Assembly: GCA_046328115.1 (NCBI GenBank) | Contig: JAXLXE010000001.1 | Coordinates: forward strand, 682,001 to 746,000 | Direction of reading: 5' to 3' | DNA: 64,000 bases | Source: JAXLXE01 sp046328115 | Lineage (GTDB): Bacteria; Chloroflexota; UBA6077; JACCZL01 | Shown: positions 8,850 through 17,502 of the stretch, piece after piece | Layout: the number at the start of each line of letters is the position of its first letter | Numbering within the stretch: the first letter of the stretch is position 1 | The notes under the pieces: generated by a model | Database searches by the model: none | Told to the model about the DNA's origin: nothing | What the model saw: only the letters and a program-made list of their open reading frames with translations | Position numbers and translations under genes: made by a program

Positions 8850-9221
8850 ATGCGAGGAACTGTCCGGTCACCAGGGATGGTCGTGTTGTTGGTGATCGTC
8901 ACCTGCGGCATCTACGCGATTGTCTGGTTCTTCCGGACGCTGAACGAGATGCGCGAGGCGGGCTACGGCCCCACCGCGAACACGCCGTTGACCGACTTCC
9001 TGGTCATCATCGCGACCTGTGGTCTGTATGCGCTGTTCATGGACTACCGGATCTCCAAGTCCATCGTGGAGATGCAGGAGGCTCTGGGACTCCCTCCGCA
9101 CGACACGTCTACGCTCTGCGTGATCCTGGACGTACTGGGCCTGCGGATCGTCACGATTGCGCTCCACCAGAACGAGCTGAACAAGGTGTGGTCTGCCGTG
9201 GCAGCGGATGAAGACAGCTAA
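8850..9221 (+). CDS. DUF4234-type small membrane protein (first of a tandem pair)
   Basis: 123 residues, starting at ATG 8850 six bases after GGGAG. DUF4234 pattern: a first hydrophobic span with VTCGIYAIVWFFRTLNEM, a second with IATCGLYALFMDYRI, then a hydrophobic third region and a soluble tail (ALHQNELNKVW). The repeated T-C-G-[IL]-Y motif in each of the first two spans is a mark of the family. Function unknown. The next gene is a clear paralogue 21 bases downstream. Confidence 0.8.
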   Translation: MRGTVRSPGMVVLLVIVTCGIYAIVWFFRTLNEMREAGYGPTANTPLTDFLVIIATCGLYALFMDYRISKSIVEMQEALGLPPHDTSTLCVILDVLGLRIVTIALHQNELNKVWSAVAADEDS

Positions 9222-9242
9222 GCTCGCCGTGGGAGTGCAGCT

Positions 9243-9620
9243 ATGATCCGTCAGGGTACCCCGTTTTCGCCGATCGTTCTGATCCTGCTGTCGATCGTGA
9301 CGTGCGGGCTGTTCATCATCTATTGGTATTTCAAGATCCTGAATGAGCTGATCCAGGCCGAAGCCCCCGCCACCGGCAATGACCCCGTCATCGACTTCCT
9401 GCTGGCCGTGGTCACGTGTGGGTTGTATGGCATCTACGTGGACTACTGCATCTCGCGCGCGCTCGTGGAGCTCCAGCGCCGAATTGGCATCCCCGTCAAC
9501 GAGACGGCCGCAATAGTGATCGTGCTGGACGTTTTCGGCTTCGGCGTCATCGGCTCCGCGCTCCACCAGAAAGAGCTCAATCGGATCTGGGAGTCACTGC
9601 AGGGTGGCGGCACTCAGTAG
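9243..9620 (+). CDS. DUF4234-type small membrane protein (second of a tandem pair)
   Basis: 125 residues with the same plan as its neighbour: IVTCGLFIIYWYFKILNEL, VVTCGLYGIYVDYCI and a near-identical tail ALHQKELNRIW. The pair arose by tandem duplication. GGAG precedes ATG 9243. It overlaps the start of the DUF2752 gene by 17 bases, so the three small membrane proteins are probably one transcript. Confidence 0.8.
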   Translation: MIRQGTPFSPIVLILLSIVTCGLFIIYWYFKILNELIQAEAPATGNDPVIDFLLAVVTCGLYGIYVDYCISRALVELQRRIGIPVNETAAIVIVLDVFGFGVIGSALHQKELNRIWESLQGGGTQ

Positions 9621-10068
9621 CGGCTCCATGCGCGCCGCCCAACTGCTCGTCACGCCGTTCACCGCGGTGGCGGTGGGGTGTATCTTCGGGGCAACTATCC
9701 CCGTTGTGTTCCTGGAATCCGCGCCGGTGCTCTGCCCGTTCCGGGTGTTGACCGGGCTTCCCTGTCCCGGCTGCGGTATGACCCGCAGCGTGGTCGCGGC
9801 GCTCCACGGCGATCTCAGCACGTCGCTCTTCTACCACCCGCTGGGCCCGGTGATGCTGGCCCTGGCGCTCCTGCTCGCGGCCGTGGACGTGTACCTGTGG
9901 CTGCGTCCGGGACTTGGTCCGGTGCCGCAGCCCCGTGGGCTTCAGCGGATAGACTGGCTAATGTCAGCGGCGGTGCGCGGCCCAGCCGTCTGGGTGTTGC
10001 TGGCGCTGGTGATTGGCACGTGGCTCGTACGCGCGCCCCTGTACCTGATGGGCACCTGGACCATCTGA
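9604..10068 (+). CDS. DUF2752 membrane protein
   Basis: 154 residues from GTG 9604 (GGGAG ten bases upstream); ATG 9628 is an alternative giving 146. The family signature CPFRVLTGLPCPGCGMTRS is intact, with Cys44, Cys54 and Cys57 and Arg61. Three hydrophobic spans follow the family plan: about 15-38, 78-100 and 128-145. Role unknown; the conserved cysteines suggest metal or thiol chemistry at the membrane surface, but that is inference. Its last 127 bases overlap the opposite-strand GT39-type gene. Confidence 0.85.
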   Translation: MAALSSGSMRAAQLLVTPFTAVAVGCIFGATIPVVFLESAPVLCPFRVLTGLPCPGCGMTRSVVAALHGDLSTSLFYHPLGPVMLALALLLAAVDVYLWLRPGLGPVPQPRGLQRIDWLMSAAVRGPAVWVLLALVIGTWLVRAPLYLMGTWTI

Positions 10069-11294
10069 GCTCGAGGCCAGATCCAGGCCACGAGCGCTGC
10101 CAGCGCATACGCGCTCAGCAAGGCGTTCACCAGCAGTAACGGCGCGTAATAGTGGGTTGAGTCAAACCCCAGGTTTGGTGTCACCCCCCCGTACAACGCC
10201 AGGGCCCAACACACCAGCAGCAACGCGGGAAACGCCTCCCGTCCAGACCGGAACACGCGCCACGCCGCCGCCACCAACCCCGCCGCCACCGCGATCGCCT
10301 CGACGTACCCGGAGCCCGCGCCACGGAAGGTCGCATGGTCTACGAACGTCCGTCGAAACAGCAGGCCTGAACGCGCCACAAGATCTGCTGGGACGGCGTC
10401 CCTTGGCCAGATTGCGCGCTGTTCCTCCATCTCAGCCCGACGGTGTTCGAACATCGCCACGGTGCGCCCGACGGCGTCAGGGTAGAGCAGCGGATTGGCG
10501 ATCACGAACGCGACAACTGCCGCCAGGCCCACATCCATCCAGGAGGCGAACCAGGAGCGCAGTTGGCGGCGCTCGCCCAACACTAGCGTGGACAGCGCGC
10601 ACAGCCCGAATCCCGCGGCGGTAAGTACGCCGCTCAGCTTTGTGGCCGCGGACAACCCCAACACGGCGCCCGCGGCGAGGCTCACCCCCCAGCCGCGTGA
10701 CTCCGGCCGCGCCACCATACGAGCGCCCAGCCAGATGGCCAACAACGTCAATGTGGCGAGCGTGGACTCCGCCAACGCGCGGGTCCACAGGTTCATGAGC
10801 AAGCCGTTCGACGCGACGAGCAGCGCGCCAGCCACGGCGGCCACTGGTCCGCCCAGAGTCCGGCTCACCAGATACACCAGTGCCACGCCGGCGAGGGCAA
10901 TCCACCACTCCACCCGGCGTGCCGCCATCAACAAGCTGCGCGACGGGACCGCCCCGGCCCGCTCGTTGAGCTGACGCGACCGCGAGCTGTCGTATCGGGC
11001 ATTCAACTGGTCAGGCGACCACCCCTGGAGCCACAGACCGAATCCCAAGACGTACCGCGCAACAGGCGGGTGGGTGAGCACCACGTAACCTGGCTCCCAC
11101 CGCTCACCAAACACGTCGCGGTCGACAAACGTGACCCAGAAGTACCTGCTGGATGATATCCAGCGACTTTCATCGATGGAGAACGGCTGGGCGGTGGACC
11201 GCGACGTCAGCTCATGCTCCACGTAGAGCAGCAGTCCAGCCGCGCATACGAGCTCCAGGAACAGAGGCAGCCAGGCGCGGTTCAGCGTGACCAA
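9942..11294 (-). CDS. Membrane glycosyltransferase of the GT39/ArnT/PMT type
   Basis: 450 residues with about ten hydrophobic spans. The N-terminal extracytoplasmic loop has the acidic pair DES and, further on, LTHPPVARYVLGFGLWLQ, matching the Asp-Glu...His-Pro-Pro pattern of polyprenyl-phosphate-sugar-dependent transferases. Acceptor unknown. The start is TTG 11294, chosen because GGAGG lies five bases before it. The last 40 or so residues are antisense to the DUF2752 gene and are hydrophilic, so the tail is probably dispensable. It diverges from the small protein at 11434 across a 139-base gap that contains a long inverted repeat. Confidence 0.8.
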   Translation of the reverse strand: MVTLNRAWLPLFLELVCAAGLLLYVEHELTSRSTAQPFSIDESRWISSSRYFWVTFVDRDVFGERWEPGYVVLTHPPVARYVLGFGLWLQGWSPDQLNARYDSSRSRQLNERAGAVPSRSLLMAARRVEWWIALAGVALVYLVSRTLGGPVAAVAGALLVASNGLLMNLWTRALAESTLATLTLLAIWLGARMVARPESRGWGVSLAAGAVLGLSAATKLSGVLTAAGFGLCALSTLVLGERRQLRSWFASWMDVGLAAVVAFVIANPLLYPDAVGRTVAMFEHRRAEMEEQRAIWPRDAVPADLVARSGLLFRRTFVDHATFRGAGSGYVEAIAVAAGLVAAAWRVFRSGREAFPALLLVCWALALYGGVTPNLGFDSTHYYAPLLLVNALLSAYALAALVAWIWPRAQMVQVPIRYRGARTSHVPITSASNTQTAGPRTAADISQSIR

Positions 11295-11348
11295 ACCCGC
11301 CTCCGGAAGAACGGAAACAGGTGAGACGCCAACGTAGCGCTCACTGCC

Positions 11349-11397
11349 TTGACACCACCAGAACCCATGCTAGAACATGTGTTTGGTACACCTGTTC
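11349..11397 (+). promoter_or_regulatory. Promoter overlapped by two SOS-box-like elements in a long inverted repeat
   Basis: TTGACA (11349-11354), a 16-base spacer, then TGC-TAGAAC (11368-11376) form an extended -10 promoter. GAAC-ATGT-GTTT (11373-11384) overlaps the -10, and GTAC-ACCT-GTTC (11386-11397) lies across the start region; each matches GAAC-N4-GTTC at seven of eight fixed positions. The whole stretch from about 11361 to 11406 is also an inverted repeat with a 13-bp perfect core (CCATGCTAGAACA and its complement). The design fits a repressor, most simply LexA of the Gram-positive type. A different repressor with a long palindrome is the alternative. Confidence 0.5.
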
Positions 11398-11433
11398 TAG
11401 CATGGTTCGCTGAAGGGGTTGTGGAGGTCTGAC

Positions 11434-11709
11434 ATGGTCGTGGACGCGCAGGGTGGGGTCTGGTTGGTCAACGAATGGCTCGCGCTAGCGGTGGGCGTGC
11501 TCGCCGTCTCCATTTTCGCCTACTGCCACGCGTGGATGGCCGCTGAGCGGAACCCGTTCAACCTGATTGTCGCTCGCTGGCCACGACAACGCCCGACTGG
11601 CGCGCACCACATGGGGCCCGTCCGTCTGGGAATCGCGCACGAGACACGGCGCATCGCGGCCATCTCCGGTCGGCGTGTCGTGCGCCGCCGGACCCGCATG
11701 GCCGCCTGA
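11434..11709 (+). CDS. Small single-span membrane protein under SOS-like control
   Basis: 91 residues; ATG 11434 follows GGAGG by six bases. One span (about 14-36, LALAVGVLAVSIFAY) is preceded by a short acidic N-terminus and followed by a very basic tail with many Arg, so the tail should be cytoplasmic. No known domain and no LysM motif. Its promoter carries SOS-box-like elements. Small membrane proteins are the usual SOS-induced division inhibitors outside the SulA lineage (YneA in Bacillus, DivS in Corynebacterium, SidA in Caulobacter), so a similar role is a reasonable hypothesis, not shown by sequence similarity. Confidence 0.65.
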   Translation: MVVDAQGGVWLVNEWLALAVGVLAVSIFAYCHAWMAAERNPFNLIVARWPRQRPTGAHHMGPVRLGIAHETRRIAAISGRRVVRRRTRMAA

Positions 11710-11714
11710 GCCAC

Positions 11715-12572
11715 TCAGTCTTCAGAAGACTCTCGCTCCGCTCGGCCGGTTGGCACGGTAGACGGTCCGTTGCCAACACTCCGCGGGAGAATCTCCACGG
11801 AGAGATAGCGAGCCGGTACGGCCGGCTTGTTCTCCAGGATAAACGCCTCACTGCCCGTCTCGAACGCGTAGCCATCCGTACCGTGGGTCAAACTGCTGTT
11901 GGCCCAGTCCTTGCGGATGTGGGCCGAGCCCTCCGCCACGAAGAACACGACGGGGCCCAGCCGCGTGTGCTCCACGGTCTTGGCCTTTGGCCCAAACCGC
12001 AGCTCAGACACCCGAAGCATCAAGGGGCCTGGCGGTAACGCAGAGAGCGGCACCTGCCCATAGGGACCAGACCGAAGCTCCCCGGCGTTATGTCGCCCCC
12101 GAGCGGTAAAGCGCTGGGTGCCGTCAAACCCGCGCGCGGCGGGTAGCATGTCGAACATCAGCACGCGGTTGGTTCGCGGGCCTTGGTTCACGGCCTGGTG
12201 TAGCGGTCCAATCCCCTCGAAGTACGCTTGTCCCTCCTGATACCGCTCGGCGCGACCGCCTTCTGCCATCTCAACGGTGATCTCGCCGCGCACGACAACG
12301 TGGGCACCGGGGCCAATCTGCGAATGTTCAAATATCCGGGTGCCGGGCTCCATTTCAAGCTCCGTGATGCGGAGGTTGAGCGCGTCTGTGGTGGGCAGCG
12401 CGTCAATGTCTTGTTGGAGGAGCACGCGGCTCCGCACGTTCGGTCCCCAGGCGACTCCCGGCGTGCCAGGTATTGACGTACCCTTGCCCACGAGTCCGGC
12501 AGACAGGACCATGCCCAGCAGCGCACAGCCCGCGAGAGATCCGATGATCAGCGACCTCGTGGAGCTGGTCAT
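11715..12572 (-). CDS. Membrane-anchored bicupin protein
   Basis: 285 residues. An N-terminal hydrophobic segment (about 8-29) contains LAGC, a possible lipobox, but hydrophobicity continues past the Cys, so an uncleaved anchor is as likely. Two cupin-like halves follow. The first is around FEHSQIGPGAHVVVRGEITV, the second around VEHTRLGPVVFFVAEGSAHI; the parallel wording shows internal duplication. Metal-ligand His/Glu are few, so catalysis is not assured. It is the last gene of a leftward run after the cysteine desulfurase (46-base gap) and ends five bases from the convergent small protein. Confidence 0.7.
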   Translation of the reverse strand: MTSSTRSLIIGSLAGCALLGMVLSAGLVGKGTSIPGTPGVAWGPNVRSRVLLQQDIDALPTTDALNLRITELEMEPGTRIFEHSQIGPGAHVVVRGEITVEMAEGGRAERYQEGQAYFEGIGPLHQAVNQGPRTNRVLMFDMLPAARGFDGTQRFTARGRHNAGELRSGPYGQVPLSALPPGPLMLRVSELRFGPKAKTVEHTRLGPVVFFVAEGSAHIRKDWANSSLTHGTDGYAFETGSEAFILENKPAVPARYLSVEILPRSVGNGPSTVPTGRAERESSED

Positions 12573-12618
12573 TGACCTATCGAACCGTGACGGATCACCG
12601 TTGCCCGTGGCGGCAGCG

Positions 12619-13794
12619 TCAATCCCGAGCGGCCACGAGCGTGGGCATGATGGCCCTCACGCGATCCACCACCTCGGGCAGCACCGCGATAGCCTGCTCA
12701 ACACCCTCGGCAGTCACGGCGGCCCCCGTGGTCAGGCGAAGGCTGCCACGGGCTTGATCTATCGGGAGTGCCATGGCGCGGAGCACGTGGGAGACCTCGA
12801 GCGATCCGGAGGAGCACGCGGAGCCGCTTGAAGCGCAGATGCCGTGCTGGTCCAGGTTCATGAGGACCGATTCGCCATCCGCTCCCTCAAACGTGAAGCT
12901 GGCGCTGTTCGGCAGGCGCTCCGTCGGGTGCCCCGTGAGGCGCGCACCAGGCACGCGCTCAAGCACCGCATCAATCAGGCGATCGCGGAGGACGCGGGCG
13001 TGGAGATTCCGGGTCTCTAGCTCATCGCGCGTGAGTCGGAGGGCCGTTGCCATGCCCACGGCGTACGCCACGCTCTCCGTGCCGGCGCGCAGCCCCCGCT
13101 CCTGGCCGCCGCCGTGGATCTGGGGCGCCAGGCGAATGCCTCGCCGCACGTAGAGCACTCCAACGCCCTTGGGTCCGTACACCTTGTGGCCGCTCAGCGA
13201 GAGCAGATCCACGCCCAGATCGTCGACGTTGAGCGGCAACGAGCTTGCGGCTTGCACGGCGTCCGTGTGCAGCACCACGCCTCGCTCCCGCGCGATCCGG
13301 GCGATCTCCCGGATCGGTTGGACCGTACCCACTTCGTTGTTCGCCAGCATCACCGAGGCGACCGTAGTGTCCGGACGGATTGCCGCATCGAAGTCCGCCG
13401 GGCTCACCTGACCATGGCGATCCACGTCCAGCCAGGTGACGTGGAACCCGTGCTCGCGTTCCAGCGCCTCGCACGCATGGAGCACAGCATGGTGCTCTAC
13501 CCGCGTGGAGATCAGGTGCTTGCCGCGATCCTGGCGGCTCAGCGCCACGCCCTTGATGGCAAGGTTGTCGCTCTCGCTTCCCCCGCTGGTGAAGACGATC
13601 TCGTTGGGCCGGCAAGACAGCACTTCTGCCACAGTATCACGGGCCTCGTCCAGGACGCGGCGGGCGGCACGGCCCACCTCGTACAGGCTTGACGGGTTCC
13701 CCCACGTGTCTCTCAGCACCGGCACCATGGCGTCCACGACCCGCGGATCCACCGGAGTCGTGGCGGCGTGGTCCAGGTAGATACGTGACCGCAT
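12619..13794 (-). CDS. Cysteine desulfurase (IscS/NifS family)
   Basis: 391 residues. PLP enzyme that converts cysteine to alanine and passes the sulfur to scaffolds or tRNA-modifying enzymes. Visible: YLDHAATTPVDP at the start, VEHHAV (His101-102), SGHKVYGPKG with the PLP lysine Lys204, and catalytic Cys337 in SSGSACSSG. The SACSSG loop is the IscS-like long loop, not the SufS type. Start ATG 13794 fits the family N-terminus; longer forms add 12 non-conserved residues. No Shine-Dalgarno is present, but TGC-TAAGCT ends eight bases upstream, a possible leaderless arrangement. No iscU or mnmA is adjacent. The nearest Fe-S genes in the window are the distant CDGSH/NfuA pair. Confidence 0.93.
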   Translation of the reverse strand: MRSRIYLDHAATTPVDPRVVDAMVPVLRDTWGNPSSLYEVGRAARRVLDEARDTVAEVLSCRPNEIVFTSGGSESDNLAIKGVALSRQDRGKHLISTRVEHHAVLHACEALEREHGFHVTWLDVDRHGQVSPADFDAAIRPDTTVASVMLANNEVGTVQPIREIARIARERGVVLHTDAVQAASSLPLNVDDLGVDLLSLSGHKVYGPKGVGVLYVRRGIRLAPQIHGGGQERGLRAGTESVAYAVGMATALRLTRDELETRNLHARVLRDRLIDAVLERVPGARLTGHPTERLPNSASFTFEGADGESVLMNLDQHGICASSGSACSSGSLEVSHVLRAMALPIDQARGSLRLTTGAAVTAEGVEQAIAVLPEVVDRVRAIMPTLVAARD

Positions 13795-13866
13795 AGAGGG
13801 CAAGCTTAGCACGCCCGGGAACGGCCCCACAAAGCTAAGAAGTCTTCGAAACGGACCTCTGCCGCG

Positions 13867-16800
13867 TCAGCTCGACGGCACGACTAGCCCTGAGCGGGGC
13901 CAGTCCCAAGGGCGCCCGGCGACGAGCGCGCTGATAACGCAGCTCGCCACGACAGCCCATCCGACCGCCGCCACAGCGGAGCCCACAACGAAACTCTGGG
14001 GGTCAAACGTGAATGTAACATCGTGCGTTCCGGGCTCGAGCCAGACTCCGCGAAACAGGAAGTTTGCTCGCGCCAGCTCGGCGGACGCGCCGTCCACCTG
14101 CACGATCCAGCCGGGGTACCAGGCATCCGTCACCACAAGGAACGACGGGGCAAGTGTGGTGACCCGGAACCGAGTGACCGCCCCAACGTCCTCAATGAGG
14201 TCCACCGTCCCCGTACCGCCGACGGCCGGCACGTCACGCGGGGCCACGCCCTCCACAACCGCCGTGGAATAGGGATCGAACGGACCGTCCATCATCCGCG
14301 CCATTGCGCTGGGTCCATCCGTCGCGGCCACGGTGGAAGCCACCAAATAGGCTCGGGGGAACGCGCGACCGTTCTCGAATATTGTGGCATCGGCATCTCG
14401 ATGGACAGCCTGGTACTTGGCGCGGGTGAAGAACTGGCTGACGGAGCTCGTCTGAGCGTCAACGACCGCCACGCCATAGAGGACTGACTGGCCGCGCGGA
14501 TTCACGTGGCGATACTCAATCTCTGAGAGAGCGGTCCGCCGAGCCAGCGGGCTCTCGGCGAGGCTCAGCGCCCGCATGGACTCGGGCCGTCCGGATGGGT
14601 CACCGACCGGGATCACCGCCGCCACCTCAGCCGGAGCGTGCGCTACGCGAGCGCCGGGCTGGCGATGCGCCCAGTCCGCGATCTCGATGCCCGCCCGCAG
14701 CGGCACGATCCGGCGGATGCCTTCAGCGTCCGTGACGACCCACTCAGACACCACCTCGCCCTGAGCGATTTCCGCCGCGTTTGCCAGCCCGATGATCGCG
14801 CGTACCTCGGTGGCGATCGCGCCCGGCACGCGGAACGAAACGATCCCATTTGGTGTGTTTGCGCCGCCGATCATCAAAGGTCGCGCAGGGTGAAAACCAA
14901 CCTGGCGGTAGGACGGCAGCGCGGGTTGCTCGTTGGGCTGTACCAGGAAGCGGCTATTGGAGAGGTCGAGCACCGTATTGTCAACCGTGCCCATGGAGAT
15001 CGCGTACCAGCGGTGGCGGTCCAGCTCGAGCGGACTGTAGCCAGATGCTTCGAGCGCGCCAAAAGGCAGAAGCTGGTTCGGACGCGTACTCTCGACGTCG
15101 GAGTGCGTGAGCGACCGCCACGGGCCGCGATGATCGATGAGGAACTGCGCCGCGGGCGTCGGCATGGTGAGCTCCTCAACTGTCGCAAGTGGGTGAAAGT
15201 CTGACGCAAACAGTGAGAGGTCGGCTGCAACCAGCGTGAAGAGCGCGGCCTGCCAGAGCCGCCGCGCGCGAGGCCACTCCCGCCAGACCACCGCGAGCAA
15301 TGACAGTGCCGCGATCAAGCCCAGGGACAGACTGGTCTTGGGGTTCGCCAGATCCAGGGCCCATTCCAGAGCGGCATGGACCTTTAGTGGCGTGAGTGCC
15401 TGGAGCGGGTCGCTGAGCTGACGCACGTACCAGGCGTCAAGAACGCTTGCCGACCAGGCGCGGTCCACGCGCAGCCAGGCGCGCCAGATCACGAGATGGG
15501 CCGTTATCAGCACGAGTGCACCGAACAGCCCGATGGACAGCGCTAGCAGAGCGGAGGCCTTGGCGCGCGACTCGGACGTGACCACCGGGCGGCGGGCAAG
15601 CCAGGCAGCGCCATAAGCAGCAAGGACGGCCAGCGAGAGTGTGGCCGCCAAGCTGAACCGCGCCGGGGCACGCTGCAGCTGCATGGGGGGGATCGACCAC
15701 AGCCGCTCGTAGAAGCCAAACGGCAAGTAGCCGCCGATGGACACGATGAGCGAGATCATCGCCACAGCCAGGAAGAAACGTGTCTGCCACCCGCGTACGC
15801 CGACGACCGCCATCAGCGCCAGGGCGAGCGGGGCGATCCCCACATACACGCAGACTTCCCAGATCAACCATAGCGACCACTGACCGCCGTCCGCCGTGCG
15901 GAAGAAATACGGGAAGATCAGAGTGATCAGATTGATCGGCGGCAGCGAATACTCAATCGCGTCCCGATATGACCACCCGGCCGCCCGCCACGACTCCCGC
16001 GACAGCTCGTACTGCGGCAGAAGCTGAACGGCGCCGATGGCGAGGCCGACGAGAGCGATGAACCCCACGGCAATGAACCCATCGGCGAACGCTCTCAGCA
16101 CCGGCGCTCGCGAGGAGCGCGTGGTTGATCGCCCACACACCTGGGCGAGCTGGCGCCACAGCACGTACGCGGCCAACAGCTCACCGGTGAGTACTGGGGG
16201 CTGCGGATGACCGGCCAGGATCTGGATTCCGTAGCTAGCGGCCGCCAGCGCCAGCAGAGCGACGCGCGCCAGCCGCCGGACGCGGAACGACAGCTCGGTC
16301 CATGCCAGTACCCAGGGGAGCCAGGCAGCGCCGGCCGTGAGGCTCGCGTGGTGCTGCTGCGCCACCATAAAGCTACCCAGCGAAAAGGCGAGCGAGCCAA
16401 CGGACGCGCCGAATGCTCCGGAACCCAACGCACGGCACAGCACGTACGCGCCCACTCCCGCCAGCGCGACGTGAGCGACCCGGAGATACAAGAACCCGAG
16501 GACCGCGGTTGGCGCCAGCAGCACCGCGAGCAGATGCGGCGGATACAGGGCGCCGATCTGCCCCTCCGCCAGCAAGGGGAAACCGCTGAAGATCCCCGGG
16601 CTCCACATCGGAAGTCGTCCCGCGGTTACGGCGCGGTATAGCTCCGCGAACACTGGGAAAAAGAAGGCGAACGTATCAGACCGGGCGTATACGGCCTCCC
16701 CAACGAGCAACGGCCACTCCACCCAGGCTATCCAGGTCAGCACGAGTCCCAGTGAGACAAAATCTCCTCGGCAGAGCAGCGCCACTCGCGCGAGATCCAC

Positions 16801-16923
16801 GCGACGCGCGCGCTGTGAGGCTCCGTCTACCCCGGGACGCGTCAGCAGGCGGTCGAGGGCGTTTGCCCAACGCCGGCGAGCCGAAAGCGCCGGTGAGGCC
16901 AACCTTCCGACAACTTCAGACAC
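13867..16923 (-). CDS. YfhO family integral membrane protein
   Basis: 1018 residues, typical of the long YfhO/GT-C-like proteins. About twelve spans lie in residues 50-560. A large soluble extracytoplasmic region (about 570-960) and a final span near 985-1005 follow. The loop after the first span has ARSDTFAFFFPVF and GRLPMWSPGIFSGFPLLAEGQ, characteristic of the family; Bacillus YfhO glycosylates lipoteichoic acid. The acceptor here is unknown. Start GTG 16923 has GGAG five bases upstream. It sits between the thioesterase and the cysteine desulfurase in a leftward run. Confidence 0.85.
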   Translation of the reverse strand: MSEVVGRLASPALSARRRWANALDRLLTRPGVDGASQRARRVDLARVALLCRGDFVSLGLVLTWIAWVEWPLLVGEAVYARSDTFAFFFPVFAELYRAVTAGRLPMWSPGIFSGFPLLAEGQIGALYPPHLLAVLLAPTAVLGFLYLRVAHVALAGVGAYVLCRALGSGAFGASVGSLAFSLGSFMVAQQHHASLTAGAAWLPWVLAWTELSFRVRRLARVALLALAAASYGIQILAGHPQPPVLTGELLAAYVLWRQLAQVCGRSTTRSSRAPVLRAFADGFIAVGFIALVGLAIGAVQLLPQYELSRESWRAAGWSYRDAIEYSLPPINLITLIFPYFFRTADGGQWSLWLIWEVCVYVGIAPLALALMAVVGVRGWQTRFFLAVAMISLIVSIGGYLPFGFYERLWSIPPMQLQRAPARFSLAATLSLAVLAAYGAAWLARRPVVTSESRAKASALLALSIGLFGALVLITAHLVIWRAWLRVDRAWSASVLDAWYVRQLSDPLQALTPLKVHAALEWALDLANPKTSLSLGLIAALSLLAVVWREWPRARRLWQAALFTLVAADLSLFASDFHPLATVEELTMPTPAAQFLIDHRGPWRSLTHSDVESTRPNQLLPFGALEASGYSPLELDRHRWYAISMGTVDNTVLDLSNSRFLVQPNEQPALPSYRQVGFHPARPLMIGGANTPNGIVSFRVPGAIATEVRAIIGLANAAEIAQGEVVSEWVVTDAEGIRRIVPLRAGIEIADWAHRQPGARVAHAPAEVAAVIPVGDPSGRPESMRALSLAESPLARRTALSEIEYRHVNPRGQSVLYGVAVVDAQTSSVSQFFTRAKYQAVHRDADATIFENGRAFPRAYLVASTVAATDGPSAMARMMDGPFDPYSTAVVEGVAPRDVPAVGGTGTVDLIEDVGAVTRFRVTTLAPSFLVVTDAWYPGWIVQVDGASAELARANFLFRGVWLEPGTHDVTFTFDPQSFVVGSAVAAVGWAVVASCVISALVAGRPWDWPRSGLVVPSS

Positions 16924-16947
16924 GGCGTCTCCGCACGGCGACCCGCG

Positions 16948-17436
16948 TCACGACTCGCGGTGGGCGCTTCGCTGAGCGAGGCGGAAAGCCCGTCGCTCCT
17001 CCGCCTGTTGGAAGTGGAGCCGGTCGCGATCGGTGTGGAGATCCAGGCGAGGGACCTCGCGGGGCTGCCCTTGCTCATCTAGCGCGACGAACACGAAGAA
17101 CGACGTGGAGACCCGATGTCGATCGCCGCTGACCACGTCCTCCGCCTCGATGACGACTTCCGTCTCAATTGACGTCCTGCCAACCCAGGTGACAGTGGCA
17201 TCCAGCAAGACGAGCTGCCCCACTGAAACTGGGTACTCGAATGTCATGGAATCCATGACAGCGGTGACCACGCGGCTCCGGGCGTGTCGCACGGCCGCGA
17301 TGGCACCGGCCGTGTCCGCAAGCTTCATGAGCGTGCCGCCATGCACGTTTCCATGCGCATTGGCGTCGCTGGGCAACATGATCTGCGAGAGGATTACGTG
17401 CCTGGCGGGATAGTGAGCGGGTTCTGCCATGCTCAT
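16948..17436 (-). CDS. Acyl-CoA thioesterase, hotdog fold (YciA/BACH type)
   Basis: 162 residues. Hydrolyses acyl-CoA to free acid and CoA. The family motif is clear: PSDANAHGNVHGGTLMKLAD with the catalytic Asn/Asp region, then DSMTFEYPVSVGQLVLLDA and TSFFVFVALDEQG. The C-terminus (after residue 125) is charged and variable. ATG 17436 follows GGAG by six bases. It lies 66 bases from rnhA and 24 bases from the YfhO gene on the same strand. Confidence 0.9.
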   Translation of the reverse strand: MSMAEPAHYPARHVILSQIMLPSDANAHGNVHGGTLMKLADTAGAIAAVRHARSRVVTAVMDSMTFEYPVSVGQLVLLDATVTWVGRTSIETEVVIEAEDVVSGDRHRVSTSFFVFVALDEQGQPREVPRLDLHTDRDRLHFQQAEERRAFRLAQRSAHRES

Positions 17437-17502
17437 CTGACGCTCCGGTGGAGTGGATCAGGCTAGTGCCACGAACACAACTGGGGCGTGGCCAGTGGCC
17501 CG

